64,000 bases of DNA from Isoetes taiwanensis. Its lineage: Eukaryota; Streptophyta; Lycopodiopsida; Isoetales; Isoetaceae. The notes below the pieces were generated by a model. It worked only from the letters and a program-made list of their open reading frames with translations, was not told where the DNA came from and did no database searches. Positions 47,245 to 57,700 of this stretch are shown one piece after another (positions within the stretch are counted from its first letter, which is position 1; every line of letters begins with the position of its first letter). The stretch spans positions 3,425,008-3,489,007 of the forward strand of contig JAJEKV010000008.1 of NCBI GenBank assembly GCA_021234155.1, read 5' to 3'. Position numbers and translations under genes: made by a program.

Positions 47245-48385
47245 AGGAAGTGATGATGTTTGGTTAGTTGATTACGGTGCTACTAAGCATCTTGCTGGAA
47301 ATGTCTGTTTGTCTTTTTGAGGACTTTAAAGTCTTATGATAAGACTTTAGTCGAGAATGGCGAGATGGGGCAAGAAAAAATCGGTTGGCAAAGGAATGCG
47401 GTTAGTCTTCCTACAAACAATTGTCTCACTTTCAAGCTGGAGGGCGTGATATTAGTACACGGATTACTTGTCAATTTGCTAAGTGTTAGTGAATTTGATA
47501 AGAAATTAGGGCTTGTCGATCTTGTTCCACGGAGGATTTGTTCACATTCTTCAAAAAATCCTTTGGTTTACATTGATCTTCAAAAACTTGGACCTATTGC
47601 ATAAGGAATTCTTAATCCGGATGGTCTATATATCTTTGCCAAAAGAACTCTGCGGCCAAGGATTCAAAGAAGTTCATATCTGGCCCGATATCTAGCACTC
47701 AAGAATCTCTATGGCATGCACGATATGGACATATGGGTATCTACTGCCTTAAATTGGCGGCAAACAAACATCAAATAGTAAATGGATTACCACTTCTTAA
47801 GGAACAAGACTTAAAATGTTAGACTGCGGTCTTGGAAAGCAAGTTCAAGCATCTTTTCCGGACTATGCTCAATTTAGTGCCACTTAGCCTCTTCAATTGA
47901 TTCATTCGGATATATGCTACTTACCACTTGAGTCACTATCGGGCGTGAGGTACTTTGTCATATTTGTTGATGACTATAGTAGATATAATGTGGATATATC
48001 CAATCACATTTAAGTCTCAAGTATTTTCCATTTACAAAAATTTCAGTAAGCTTGGAAAATGAATTTTCTACAACAATCAAGGCATTGAGGTCCGACAATG
48101 CCAAAGAATACTTGTCTCAAGAATTTGAAGATTTTTGAAATCCAAAGGCATTACCCGGGGAGTTGATTGTCCCATATGCACATCCTCAAAACGGGTTCTT
48201 TGGCGCAAAAAAGCGAACTATTATGGCTCTAACTTTCGGGTATGCTCAAGCACAAACAATTACCACTGTTTTTGGGCTGAAGTCTTTATCATGCAGATAT
48301 ATATCTCCAATAGGCGCCAACCAAGTCTTTATTGCTAAAAACACCTTTTGAGGGTTTTGTATGGTCGTAAACGATGTCTCTCATT
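47245..48385 (+). pseudogene. Copia protease and integrase, copy B
   Basis: DVWLVDYGATKHLAGN near 47252-47300 is the copia protease active site (usually DSGAT; Tyr replaces Ser here). The pre-integrase zinc region (H-C-C type) lies around 47690-47800. YFVIFVDDYSRY near 47952 is the integrase core containing the second aspartate. FLKSKGIT and a VPYAHPQNG-like stretch near 48135-48200 represent the end of the core with its glutamate region (normally PQQNGVAER). FGCTGYLCIP-like sequence around 48390 marks the C-terminal part. Many small indels split the frame. Confidence 0.82.
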
Positions 48386-48959
48386 TTAAGATATTTGGCT
48401 GCACAGGTTATCTTTGCATTCCCTCGTGAGATATTACGGAAGAATGGCAAACCGTCAAGCCGAGGTCTCTCAAGGTCATATTCATAGGATATACCACCAA
48501 TATGAAAGCATGGCGCTGTTATGATCCTATCTCAAAGAAAGTTTTTGCTTGAAGTATGATTTTTGTGGAGGATCTGATCTATTCATCGATTTTTTATCAA
48601 CTAGACAAAGGCGATTATGACAAAGTCATTTGCAATCTCTTGGATGACCATTACTCACGGGTTACATCTCGACCACTCACTATGGAACCATCTATCCGTT
48701 CCTCAAAAAGCGATGCTTCTTCCATTAAAGTGCGAGATGTTCCAATAGTCCCAACAATCTCCAATGCTTATGAAGATTTTCTACCCAACGATTATGTTGA
48801 ACCTGCTATATTTGCTCCTGCTATATCTGAAGATGTTGAACCTATTGTTGATATTCAAAGTCTTATCGGATCACATTTACTGATATATTGCCATACCGCC
48901 TTCTGCTCGAATAGCCTCTTTACATCGTTCGATAATGCAAATTATACATTACGCAATTA

Positions 48960-49830
48960 TGCATTGATGGCCAAGGTATTACATGAGCGTGATCCTCTTA
49001 CCTATTCTCAAAAGCGAAAAACATGTTCACCGGCGACAAGCTATGAAAGAAGAATTGGCCATGCTTTCTAAGCAAGGAACTTGGGAACTAGTTCCAAAAC
49101 CCGTGAATCACAATATTATTGGAGCCAAGTGGATCTTTAAGGTACTAAGTATCACTCGGATGGCACACTATCTAAACACAAAAGCTAGGCCCGTAGCTAA
49201 AGGGTATACACAAGAGGAAGGCTTTGATTACAACAAAGTATTTGCACTTTTGTGGTAAGATTGGACACTATCATTTTGTTATCTCTTTGGCCACCAGAAA
49301 AAGTTGGCCCATCTATCAAATGGATTTCAAATGCATTTCTAAATGGAGATCTACAAGAAGAAACCTGTACATCAAGACCACACGGATTTGTAGATCAAAG
49401 TCAACCTAATTATGTTTGCAAGCTCAAGAAAAGTATCTATGGCTTGAAACAAGCACCACGTTGTTGGAATATGAAGATCAATACGTTCATTCTTGATATA
49501 TGGAGTACCAAAGATCAAGAGCGAGATCAAATTTATATTTCAAATTCCAAAGGGGATTTGGTTTCTATAATACTTTTGTATGTGGATGACACGATTATGA
49601 GGGGGATCTTTGCTGATCTTAACCTTTCTACAAAGCGTCTTCTTAAAAATCATTTTGAGGTTACAGATCTAGGCCTCATGCACTATTGTCTTGGAATAGA
49701 AGTAAAGCCCGAGGAATCAAGCGGGTATCTCCTTGTCTCAACAAAAATACCTCTCGAAATTTTGGAGAAATTCCATATGGCGAACTGCAACACATCTCCA
49801 ACACCATCGACTTGGGTCAAAAGCTAGTAT
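48960..49830 (+). pseudogene. Copia reverse transcriptase, copy B
   Basis: Begins ALMAKVLHERDPLTY, then KEELAMLSKQGTWELVPKP, NIIGAKWIFKV, ARPVAKGYTQEEGFDYNKVF. After one frameshift near 49255 a single frame of 191 codons (49252-49827) holds LNGDLQEE, YVCKLKKSIYGLKQAPRCWN, SIILLYVDDTIM with the catalytic YVDD at 49579-49590, LLKNHFEVTDLG and HYCLGIEV. This is nearly a complete copia RT domain. The single break and intact catalytic site make it the best preserved enzyme in the window. Confidence 0.92.
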
Positions 49831-50590
49831 TAGAGCCTGCAGAAGAAGATGTGGATTCTACATTATATAGACAATTAGTTGGAGCACTCCTATATCTTTG
49901 TACTACTCGACGATATTGTCTATCTTTGTTGGAGTCTTGTCTGCGGCTTTATGACACATCCCAAACAATCACATTGGAAGGCGACAAAGCGTGTACCGAT
50001 ATCTAAAACCACAGCCACGGATGGTCTACACTACACTAAAAAAATAATCCACAACTTATCCTTTTTCTGATTGGACATGGCCTCCACCGATATTGACTCT
50101 AGAAAATGTCTCACGGGCTATCTTTCATTCTTTGGTGATAATCCTATCAATGGAAGTCCAAAACAAGATTCTAACAAATATTAGTACCAGCTGCGAGAAA
50201 TTAAAGCTCTTACTCTCACGGTCACGAAAATGTTGTGGTTAGTTCATTTATTTGAAGATCTTGGCATTCTAACCACACCGCAAAGATATCTTGTGACAAT
50301 CTTGGAGCAATACAACATCGAAGGACTATCGACTTCATTTACAAATCAAGCACATGGACATCAAACTCTGTTTTGTTAGAGAACATTTGCAGAATAAGTT
50401 ACTTACACTTTCCCTCTTGTTCTACTAAGGATCGGCGTCTTTGTCTTGTGGTTTCACTAAGGGTCTTCTGGGCAGCAATTTCTCCAATATGAAAAACTTC
50501 TTACATATTGCACGTGGCTCATTCGGGGGAATCAAAACCTTTAAGGTTCTTTTTGTTAGGATTTAGATTTCCTTTCAGCTATCTTTGGTC
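49831..50590 (+). pseudogene. Copia RNase H region, copy B
   Basis: STLYRQLVGALLYLCTTR (49857-49910) leads into the RNase H domain. Later pieces are GCSWATDWASTIDSRKC-like sequence near 50075, CHGLSFILW near 50120 and a KTRFxxI stretch in short frames. DSTLYR and the loss of frame after 50010 match copy A at 17025-17120. Confidence 0.75.
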
Positions 50591-50600
50591 ATCGAGGGGA

Positions 50601-50800
50601 TGTTAGACATTTACTACAACACATTGTTATGATGACTCGGCATAGTATGCCACCTATTGTGCTGACATGGCATCCTACTATAAATGCCATAGTCGACTTA
50701 AATAGTGGTTCTTCTTAAGTAACGATAGCGAGAGAGGCGACGCTCCATTTTCCTTTGGTGTCTCTATTTCCTTCAATACATTGAATTCAATAGACTTTCA
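50601..50800 (+). repeat. Copia 3' LTR, copy B
   Basis: 200 bp. Identical to the 5' LTR over the first 80 bases except for one substitution, more different around GTCGACTTAAATAGTGG and the following 50 bases. Copy A counterpart: 17782-17972. Confidence 0.92.
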
Positions 50801-51339
50801 GCCATCACAAGTGGTCGGAGTCAGACGGAGGGCCTTTCTGTGAGATGGAGTCACCATGGGAGGGGAATTTCCCATATTTATACGGTGGGAGCATCGTATC
50901 GGGGAGCGTCACAATAGTATCAGAGCCATGATCTTGGTAGACCAGATCATAGCACTGGCCATGTCTAACTCGTTAGACCGTTTAGATAGTAGGGGACCTT
51001 CAATGTAGGAAAGTCACACCAAATTCGTAAGTAGGATGAGTTTTGGCCTAAGTATGTGAGGAATGAGCTAGATAAGGAGAAAAATTCAAAATGAGGTCCC
51101 TCTCTTTCAGAGGCCATAACTTTCTCTAGGAAACTCGGATTGCAACGATTTTCATTCCATTGCGTCCGAAATACCTAATTAGTCTAGGACACCCTTTGGC
51201 CAAGTTCCCAACACCACCAATCAGCCTGAAAGGTTAATCGGCGCACTTGGGAAAAACGGGTTTTATTTTGCGATTTTAAGAGCCAAAAAACCCAACTGCG
51301 CCGGTTTGACCATTGACCCAAAAAAAAAGTTTCTTTTCC

Positions 51340-51400
51340 CGCCCACATTTTGAACTCATGACCTCCTAATTCCAACCCTACGTCTTTACCACCATGCCAA
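51340..51400 (-). mobile_element. tRNA-derived SINE-like unit 1, copy B
   Basis: On the minus strand, TGGCATGGTGGTAAAGAC (A-box-like, 51382-51399) is followed 18 bp later by GGTCATGAGTTCAAAATG (B-box-like, 51346-51363). The spacing from A box to B box is within the range for tRNA-type Pol III promoters. Copy A: 18496-18549. No poly(A) end or target duplication was found. Confidence 0.45.
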
Positions 51401-51477
51401 ACTTCCATAAATAATTATATATTTACATGCTTCATTTCTATGGACAACAACTTCTTTTAAAATAAAGAGGCGTATTG

Positions 51478-51540
51478 TGGGATTGAACCCCCAACCTCCT
51501 ACACCCAAACCAATCCTTTTACCAATAGGATAAGTTCCTT
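51478..51540 (-). mobile_element. tRNA-derived SINE-like unit 2, copy B
   Basis: On the minus strand, TTATCCTATTGGTAAAAGG (A-box-like, 51516-51534) precedes GGAGGTTGGGGGTTCAATCC (B-box-like, 51481-51500), and TTCAATCC matches the T loop. It lies about 80 bp from unit 1 in the same orientation, so the two may form a dimeric SINE. Copy A: 18622-18675. Confidence 0.5.
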
Positions 51541-52737
51541 TGTTAAGAAATGACTATAATACTACATATACATATCAACAAGCTATGATGAAATAACTCC
51601 AATTTGTTTGGTAATCAGTATACTCCTATTAGTCGGCCGGCGGGAGTGAGAAGTTTGGGATACGTATACAGTAGTTCTCATTTTATTTATAGTGGCTCCA
51701 TTTTCTATTTAAATTAGAAGACCGCCTTCCGTAAACCCATGCTGTGGTGGCAACAAATCCGCCGGACTTGTGCAACCATGGGTCATTATTGGCCCCGACA
51801 AATGGGTTTTCCAACCATAGTATCACACTTTGTCAATGCGGAATGGACGACGACTCTTCTGAGCGAGATAGCATCTCCTAAGTAGGATCATAATTCGCTC
51901 TCCCCTTTGATAAACGTTCGCTCGCAGCAATACCCTAGCAGTACGGAATTCTCAAGTACTGATGTTTAAATAATTTTTCTCTAGTAGATGCCTTGGCAGC
52001 AAAATTCTTTCAACCCTGCATTTATTTAATTTCTAGTACATTCACCTGCTTTAAATGCTATTTTATTCGACTTCACATGTCAAGAGCTAAGTAACACTAT
52101 AGAGCCAACTATACCTAATGTTGTTTAGTCTCTAAGCCTTGACTCGCCTTACTTTTCAGAGAATAGACTTCTCTTGACCCAACCAACTAGACACTGCCCT
52201 GCAGCAACCCTCTAGGGTTTGGGTTTGTAAATTGTACCATCACCCTTCACTACTTTTTCATATGTTCTTGCTCCTTTAAAATAAAGAAAAAATCCCTTTC
52301 CCAAGTCACGACACATATTCTGTAACACATAGTGATTGCTTGGGTTCGAACTCCCACAGCCATGTCCACACCTCACTCGAATCTATCTAGAACATAAACT
52401 TTAGATCAGTTTGTACCTATATCTGCATCACCTGCCTGTCAACTTGTGATGGCCAAACCTCTTTTCAAGTTGTTCTACTCTAACACTTGAATGTATGCCA
52501 CCATTCTCGACTCATCAACACTTTTTTCAAGGGTACCTAAACTCGATTAGGGCAAAGTATTTTCAACCATTACTTTAGCGTCATAGGGTCACTAAGTTCC
52601 ACGAATAACGTACATATCTCAGGAAAGTTAGAACAATAGTCCTAAATGTTAGTACCAATCAGGCACCCTTCTACGACGACTCCTTCTACTCTTAGGGTTC
52701 TTGTAAAATTATTGTTCGCCATGTTATCCCAGAAATT

Positions 52738-52792
52738 GAAATCCTTTTATCCTTTTATCCTTTTATTCTTTTATCCTTTTATCCTATTATTT
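52738..52792 (+). repeat. CCTTTTAT-type microsatellite, copy B
   Basis: Tandem TCCTTTTATCCTTTTAT repeats over about 55 bp. Copy A: about 19868-19922. Confidence 0.9.
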
Positions 52793-52827
52793 TGCTACAT
52801 ATTCTAAACGAGGTGCGCCTTGGACTA

Positions 52828-53186
52828 CCACAGTCGTTGGATTCGTCGATCCTACGACCCAGATTGTAGGTTGGGGTCCCTGGGCATCTCTCGTTTCGCT
52901 TATAGTCATTTATGATTGGAGGCGCCTATGACTTTGAAATATGAAATACGATTTTGCCTAAGGTTTTGAGAGAATATCGAAACTCTATACAACTTTGCCT
53001 AATATTTTAGAATATGAAATACGGGAGCTCGAACCTCTACCAAAATAATTCACTGTCCTAACTAAAACTACTTTGACCAATATACCCAGTGAGTTAATGC
53101 GATTATTTTTTAATCTTGAATCTATGTTTTTTTATAACAACTTATTCGATTGTTTTAGGGATATATGGACTATGGTTTCAGGAATT
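52828..53186 (+). repeat. 359-bp direct repeat, left unit, copy B
   Basis: Starts CCACAGTCGTTGG and ends ATGGTTTCAGGAATT. Matches 54197-54555 with only scattered substitutions. Its ends lack TG..CA, so it is not an LTR. Two internal GAATATGAAATACG-like boxes repeat within the unit. Copy A: about 19951-20304. Confidence 0.85.
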
Positions 53187-53479
53187 GTTCAAATTTTAAA
53201 CAGAAAGGAAAAATAAAAGGCTGAGTCAATTAGGTTTTTAAAAAATCGCATTATTGATTTTTGGGTTCCTAGTTAAGAATGTTTTTTTTTTTAAATGTTA
53301 GGGATGTCAAAGAAACACTAATGTGGGGTGGTTAAGAGCAAGAAAAAATTTCAGTAATTGGTTTTTAAAAAAAAAAATTAAGAGGGAAATTAACTATTAA
53401 GAAAGTAGGTAAAGATTCATAATGAAGGTTTGAAAAAAGTTACAAAGTAAAATTAATGAATCTAAATTGGTTTGTAGGT

Positions 53480-54067
53480 ATGGCCCCGAATGTGAAGACA
53501 CAGATGCTTAGTGAGATTAGACGCATGCTCATAAATGAGATATGCGCTAACGAATGTCCCGACCAAGAGATGCAAACTAGTCAACGTGTCGATCATTTTG
53601 TCAGACATGTCAAAAGGAAGTGCCAATTTGAGTTATCACAAAAATGGCCAGGCCAGGAAGAAATGTTGACTTCTCTCCTTGACACACATGTAAAGTCAAT
53701 GATTGGAAACCCCATGGACAAACTCAAGACATGTTTGAAGCATTCAGTGCATCTTAAAAGTCCTAATGCCGAGGCTCGTGTGAAGGAATGTGTAGCTTCA
53801 TGGAATTCCCCAAAGAAGCGACGTGCAGATCGCAAGAACATCATTGCGGATCTCAATGCATGTCAGTTGGAGGTAATAAAAAATGCTTTGCATCAGGGGG
53901 AAAGCTCTAGTGGAGCAGGGCCTAGCAAGCCCCACTTTTCTTTGGAGAATCACATGAACACATCAATCTTTGTTGATCCCATACCTGTAAAGGCCGTGGA
54001 TGTGATACGCCTTATTGAACAGAAACCAATTGATCGCACGTATCAAATCAAGATCAATGGAACATAA
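53480..54067 (+). CDS. Unrecognised 195-residue reading frame between direct repeats, copy B
   Basis: I start at the ATG at 53480, because TTGGTTTGTAG just before it looks like a 3' splice site and the upstream ATG at 53456 lies in intron-like AT-rich DNA. The protein is hydrophilic: MLSEIRRMLINEI, a Cys/His-rich stretch (CANECPDQE, RVDHFVRHVKRKC), SMIGNPMDKLKTC, a basic patch (SPKKRRADRKNIIADLNA) that could be a nuclear signal, a SSSGAGPSKP linker, and DPIPVKAVDVIRLIEQKPID. After the TAA at 54065-54067 the same frame continues for about 58 codons (FQDDELYSGWVFKGEDRAE and onward) to a TAG at 54231-54233, so the stop may be an error. No family is recognised. Copy A (20587-21168) has the same sequence, but frame-broken. 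It may be a captured gene exon or a transposon-borne protein. Confidence 0.5.
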   Translation: MAPNVKTQMLSEIRRMLINEICANECPDQEMQTSQRVDHFVRHVKRKCQFELSQKWPGQEEMLTSLLDTHVKSMIGNPMDKLKTCLKHSVHLKSPNAEARVKECVASWNSPKKRRADRKNIIADLNACQLEVIKNALHQGESSSGAGPSKPHFSLENHMNTSIFVDPIPVKAVDVIRLIEQKPIDRTYQIKINGT

Positions 54068-54196
54068 CACTTCCAAGATGATGAGCTATACAGTGGATGG
54101 GTTTTCAAGGGCGAAGATAGGGCAGAGACGTGTGAGATGGCTCAAAGATACATACGCTTCAAGAGCCCGCATCCTGCTTTGGCTACATCCATTGGA

Positions 54197-54555
54197 CCAC
54201 AGTCGTTGGAATTCGTCGATCCTACGACCTAGATTGTAGGTTGGGGCCCTTGGGCACCTCTCGTTTCGCTTATAGTCATTTATGATTGGAAGCGCCTATG
54301 ACTTTGAAATATGAAATACGATTTTGCCTAAGGTTTTGAGAGAATATCGAAACTCTATACGACTTTGTCTAGATTTTAGAATATGAAATACGAGAGCTCG
54401 AACCTCTACGAAAATAATTCACTGTCCTAACTAAGACTAATTTGACCAATATACCCAGTGAGCTAATGCGATTATTTTTTAACCTTGAATCTATATTTTT
54501 TTATAACAACTTATTCGATTGTTTTAGGGATATATGGACTATGGTTTCAGGAATT
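54197..54555 (+). repeat. 359-bp direct repeat, right unit, copy B
   Basis: Second copy of 52828-53186. The distance between unit starts is 1369 bp. The left end overlaps the extended frame of the preceding exon (ending PQSLEFVDPTT). The right end overlaps the next exon-like segment. Copy A: about 21303-21658. Confidence 0.85.
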
Positions 54556-54713
54556 TTGTTTGGGGTCTGGGTTCGGGAACTCCTGCAAGACAGCCCTCTG
54601 TGAGGACCCTTGGATCTAACAGGAGAATCCGTGGGGACTATGTCACGCGGGATTTGCAAGAAAAGAACAAGAAGAAGAAAACGGAACAGAAAAGAACAAT
54701 GAGAGGAAAATGA
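54534..54713 (+). CDS. Short basic reading frame downstream of a splice-like site, copy B
   Basis: TCGATTGTTTTAG at 54515-54527 resembles a 3' splice site. The frame from the ATG at 54534 gives 59 residues: MDYGFRNFVWGLGSGTPARQ, then an Arg-rich part and a tail of KNKKKKTEQKR. It could be the last exon of the gene that includes 53480-54067, because the intervening 359-bp repeat looks like an intron. In the left repeat unit the same start leads to a stop within about 20 codons. Copy A (21632-21830) has the same DNA but is frame-broken. Unrecognised. Confidence 0.33.
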   Translation: MDYGFRNFVWGLGSGTPARQPSVRTLGSNRRIRGDYVTRDLQEKNKKKKTEQKRTMRGK

Positions 54714-57700
54714 TATGCTTCTTTGATATCAATGATGAACATACATGAGCTCTCACAATCGAGAGAAGACTGAAGAGAGACAAGACTCAAAACTCATCTA
54801 GCCCTCATATGCTAGCTCTACTCATATCTTCTTTCTTATTTTGGTAGGGCTTTGGACTTTGTGCCAGGGAACGCCGCATGTAACGCTGCATGCGCGTTCC
54901 CTTCAACCTGCAGCCCCCCCTCCGGCATCTAACTTCCCCCTTGCGGGAGATCCAGTTGACGAAATTAAAGTTTTCGTTTTGAACATGCCCGCCAGCATTC
55001 AATGACGAAACTTGGAGTGAAGGAACATTTCGGTGGGATGGTTTTTCACAAAATATTTCTCAGTTCATTTTTGTTGCGCCTCAAGCAGATCCGTGACCTG
55101 CTCAAGGGCGCACTAAGCTCGATCAGATGCTTAAAGTGAGTGCAGCTGCTGCAGGTGGATCGATCTTGCATAAAAACTGAGTTCTTATTCTTTTTTCAGG
55201 TTTCATAATCGAAGTTGCGAGATACATTTTTATCTCGTGGCCGAGGAAGAGCCGGGCGTTGGTTTGGAGCCTTCTAACGCTCATCACGGTTCTTTACGGG
55301 CCATTCTCATTGATCAAGAGGTGTTTTTTTGTGTGGGATCGATCTTGCATAAAAAATGAGTTCGTTATTCTTTTTCTCAGGTCTGACTTAATGCAGTCTG
55401 ATTTTTTTCGCAGGTTTTACAGTGGAAGTTGGAGGTTCTCACATCTTACCTCTGTCGAGCAACGAACTGGGCGCCAGCTTGGAGGCTTGCTGCTCATCCC
55501 CATTGCTGCATTTTGAGTGATTAGGTAGGTGTTTTTTTCTGAGTTGAAGCAGGTACATGGCCAGATTGTAGTCTGATTTCTTCTTAATGCTCAAGCTCTA
55601 TTACCATTTCAACTGCAGGACTGAGTGGATCCATTGCACACCGCAGTTCGTAAGGATTAAAGAACATTCATCAGCCAAACCATTTTGTTAATCCACCATT
55701 CTGGTGTTCTGAAGGTATTTTCGTATCTTTGACAGTATAACTAGCAGTGGTCTCTCATGGTGTTGGGTTTTGAGTTTTTTATTTGCGAGATCTGCTTTTG
55801 TTTTACCAGTTTTAGCAACTTTTACTCTGTAGGGCCTATAGGCATTGGAGCATGTTGGGCAATCGTTTGAGCATGTTGAATATGTTAGCCACGTTTTCAG
55901 TCCCAGGTACACTCAACATCGGTTTTACAAGAGGAACAAATTGAAAGAATGTTACTGCGATGCAGAAGGTGCCAAGATGCAGTTTGTCATTTTTTTATCG
56001 ATCACTAAAATTCTGTAAGCAACAAATCTACACACAGAGTTGCTGCATCTCCTTCATCTCCAATAATTTAAAACTTCTCTCGAGTAGATCAAGCTTGCTT
56101 CTTTTACCATGTAACCCATTAACTTGTACAGTCTATATATGTAGTGTCTCTATCAAGCAGCTTGCTTATTATTAATATGAGCATGCCTTTCAACCAGAAT
56201 GCACATGTAATGTGTGGATGAGCATGTGGGGAAGAAGGAATTTTTGCGAAACAATGAAGTGGAGCATGTTTGCCAGATGAGTTGCCCTTGGAATGAATTT
56301 ATGAGGACTTATCAAACTCATGCGCTCAACTACATTTGTAATGCGAGGAATCCCGACTGCATGTTCTATGTGTAAGAGACACATCTTCAACAATGATTAT
56401 GAAAATTGTACCAAATTTATGTAATGTAAACAAATTCTCGCCTCAAAGGAGCGTCACGTAAGGTAGGCCAAAGCATTTCTATCTTCTTGCGCATGATTTC
56501 CTTATCCTTCATCTTTTTATTTCGGTTTTCGCGGGGAACCATTTTTCATTTCGATTTTGCGATGGGGAGATTGGGCATTATTGTAATATCGGCCCATCAC
56601 TTGAGATAGATTTGCAGAGGTGATTTTTCTTCCAGATGATTGCTTCCCTTTTGTACAGATTTTTGAGCTTGAGTTTACGAGTTTAGGGCATGGTTATTAT
56701 TTTAGCATAGTTATATTTATCACCCGGTTAACCATCTCTTTCTTTGCTTTAAGTATAATGTGATTGAGGTTCTTTTGTGCATTTAAGTCGCGGCAGTATA
56801 TGGCAGCCCAACACCGGGCTTTAGGTTTACTACTCCAAAGTGCATGTTTAACAAGCAATCGGTTTAAAGCCTCGCATTTTGGCAAATTCAAAGTAAAAAA
56901 GATTTTGAGGTTCCAATGCAAGCAGATTTGCAGAGGGAGGTTGTGCATTTCGTTTCTAGAGGTACTTTGTACATTTCATTTCATCCCGGATTCTCGATGT
57001 CTTTTATCTTTCTAATCCACGGGCAAAGATATGTTGTCGTCACATCAACATCACGAACTTTGAAGGTTCCAATTTTGCAAATGAATCTACAAGGTGATAT
57101 TCTAAAAGCGAAGATTAGGTTCATGCATAAGTATCTTCTCGCCCGGCCTCTAAGTATTTTATGTTTATAGAGAGATTTAACACCAAGAATTTTGTATCCT
57201 TTCTCTTTTCGGTTGCATTTTTGCGAGGCAAGGAGGTAGAGAGTATGCTAAAGGACCATGTCAAGTATTTACGCTAAGAAGGCGTAGATTTGATGCATAA
57301 CTTCCTCGTAGTATCTCATGCTCCATAATCCCCTCGCAAAGAAGTTTCTATATTTAAGTGCATTGTTTTTTCTTTTAATTGTTGCATTTTTTGCGCTTAT
57401 AGATGAGTTATAGTATATGAATGTGGTGCGAGGGATTCTTAGCGATACATGCCTTCCACCATAGGAGATGTCATTTTATAGTTCCCTCTAGGTAATGATT
57501 TGATTTTCTTGAAATAATTTGCACAGGGGCATCAATTACTAGGGATGGAATGGCCAGAATAAAGTTTTTGCACTACATTGGAATACATGAGATCATGACA
57601 TGAACTATCTTTGGCCCTACTTTAAACATGTTTCTGCAATTTATAACTGTTGTGTATTTTGAAACAAAGCATGTCACATTTAAATCCTGAAGTTTATCTT

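Larger units (their letters stand above)
45661..50800 (+). mobile_element. Ty1/copia retrotransposon inside the second LTR, copy B
   Basis: Element of 5.14 kb with LTRs of 198 and 200 bp. Both start TGTTAGACATTTACTACAAC and end TAGACTTTCA. GCCAT flanks it on both sides (45656-45660 and 50801-50805), a 5-bp target duplication. TGGTATCGAGCC at 45859 is a tRNA-Met primer site, and GAGGGGA before the 3' LTR is the polypurine tract. Domain order is gag, protease, integrase, RT, RNase H, which defines copia. The LTRs differ at several positions, so the element is not brand new, though consensus errors may inflate this. All enzymatic domains are present but broken by frameshifts. Confidence 0.93.
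44282..50913 (+). mobile_element. Second Ty3-like LTR with primer site, split by Ty1/copia, copy B
   Basis: The LTR starts TGTGACGTTTCACAT at 44282 and ends GGGGAGCGTCACA at 50913. TAGTATCAGAGCC follows directly at 50915-50927 as a tRNA-Met primer site, then ATCTTGGTAGACCAGATC as in the chromovirus. Without the copia element it is about 1.49 kb. Its plan repeats the chromovirus LTR (AACCTAACCCTAAACCC, GGGGGCAGAGACC, a TGATGATGATGG run, GTGGGAGCATCGTA before the end), but the sequence is strongly diverged. It is a related family. No 3' LTR or pol follows before 58435, so this is a 5' LTR with a truncated internal region. Confidence 0.72.
50928..52740. other. Non-coding stretch after the second LTR, copy B
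   Basis: Probably the remaining internal region of the second Ty3-like element, followed by older repeats. No protein motif of gag or pol is seen. It contains the two SINE-like units described separately. From 52200 on it is AT-rich, with a GGTTTGGGTTTGTAA stretch. The copy A counterpart is 18095-19850. Confidence 0.5.

Noticed and set aside
52828-54555. LTR retrotransposon with 359-bp LTRs around the 195-residue ORF
   Set aside because: The repeats do not start with TG or end with CA, and there is no primer site, polypurine tract or target duplication. A tandem duplication explains them better.
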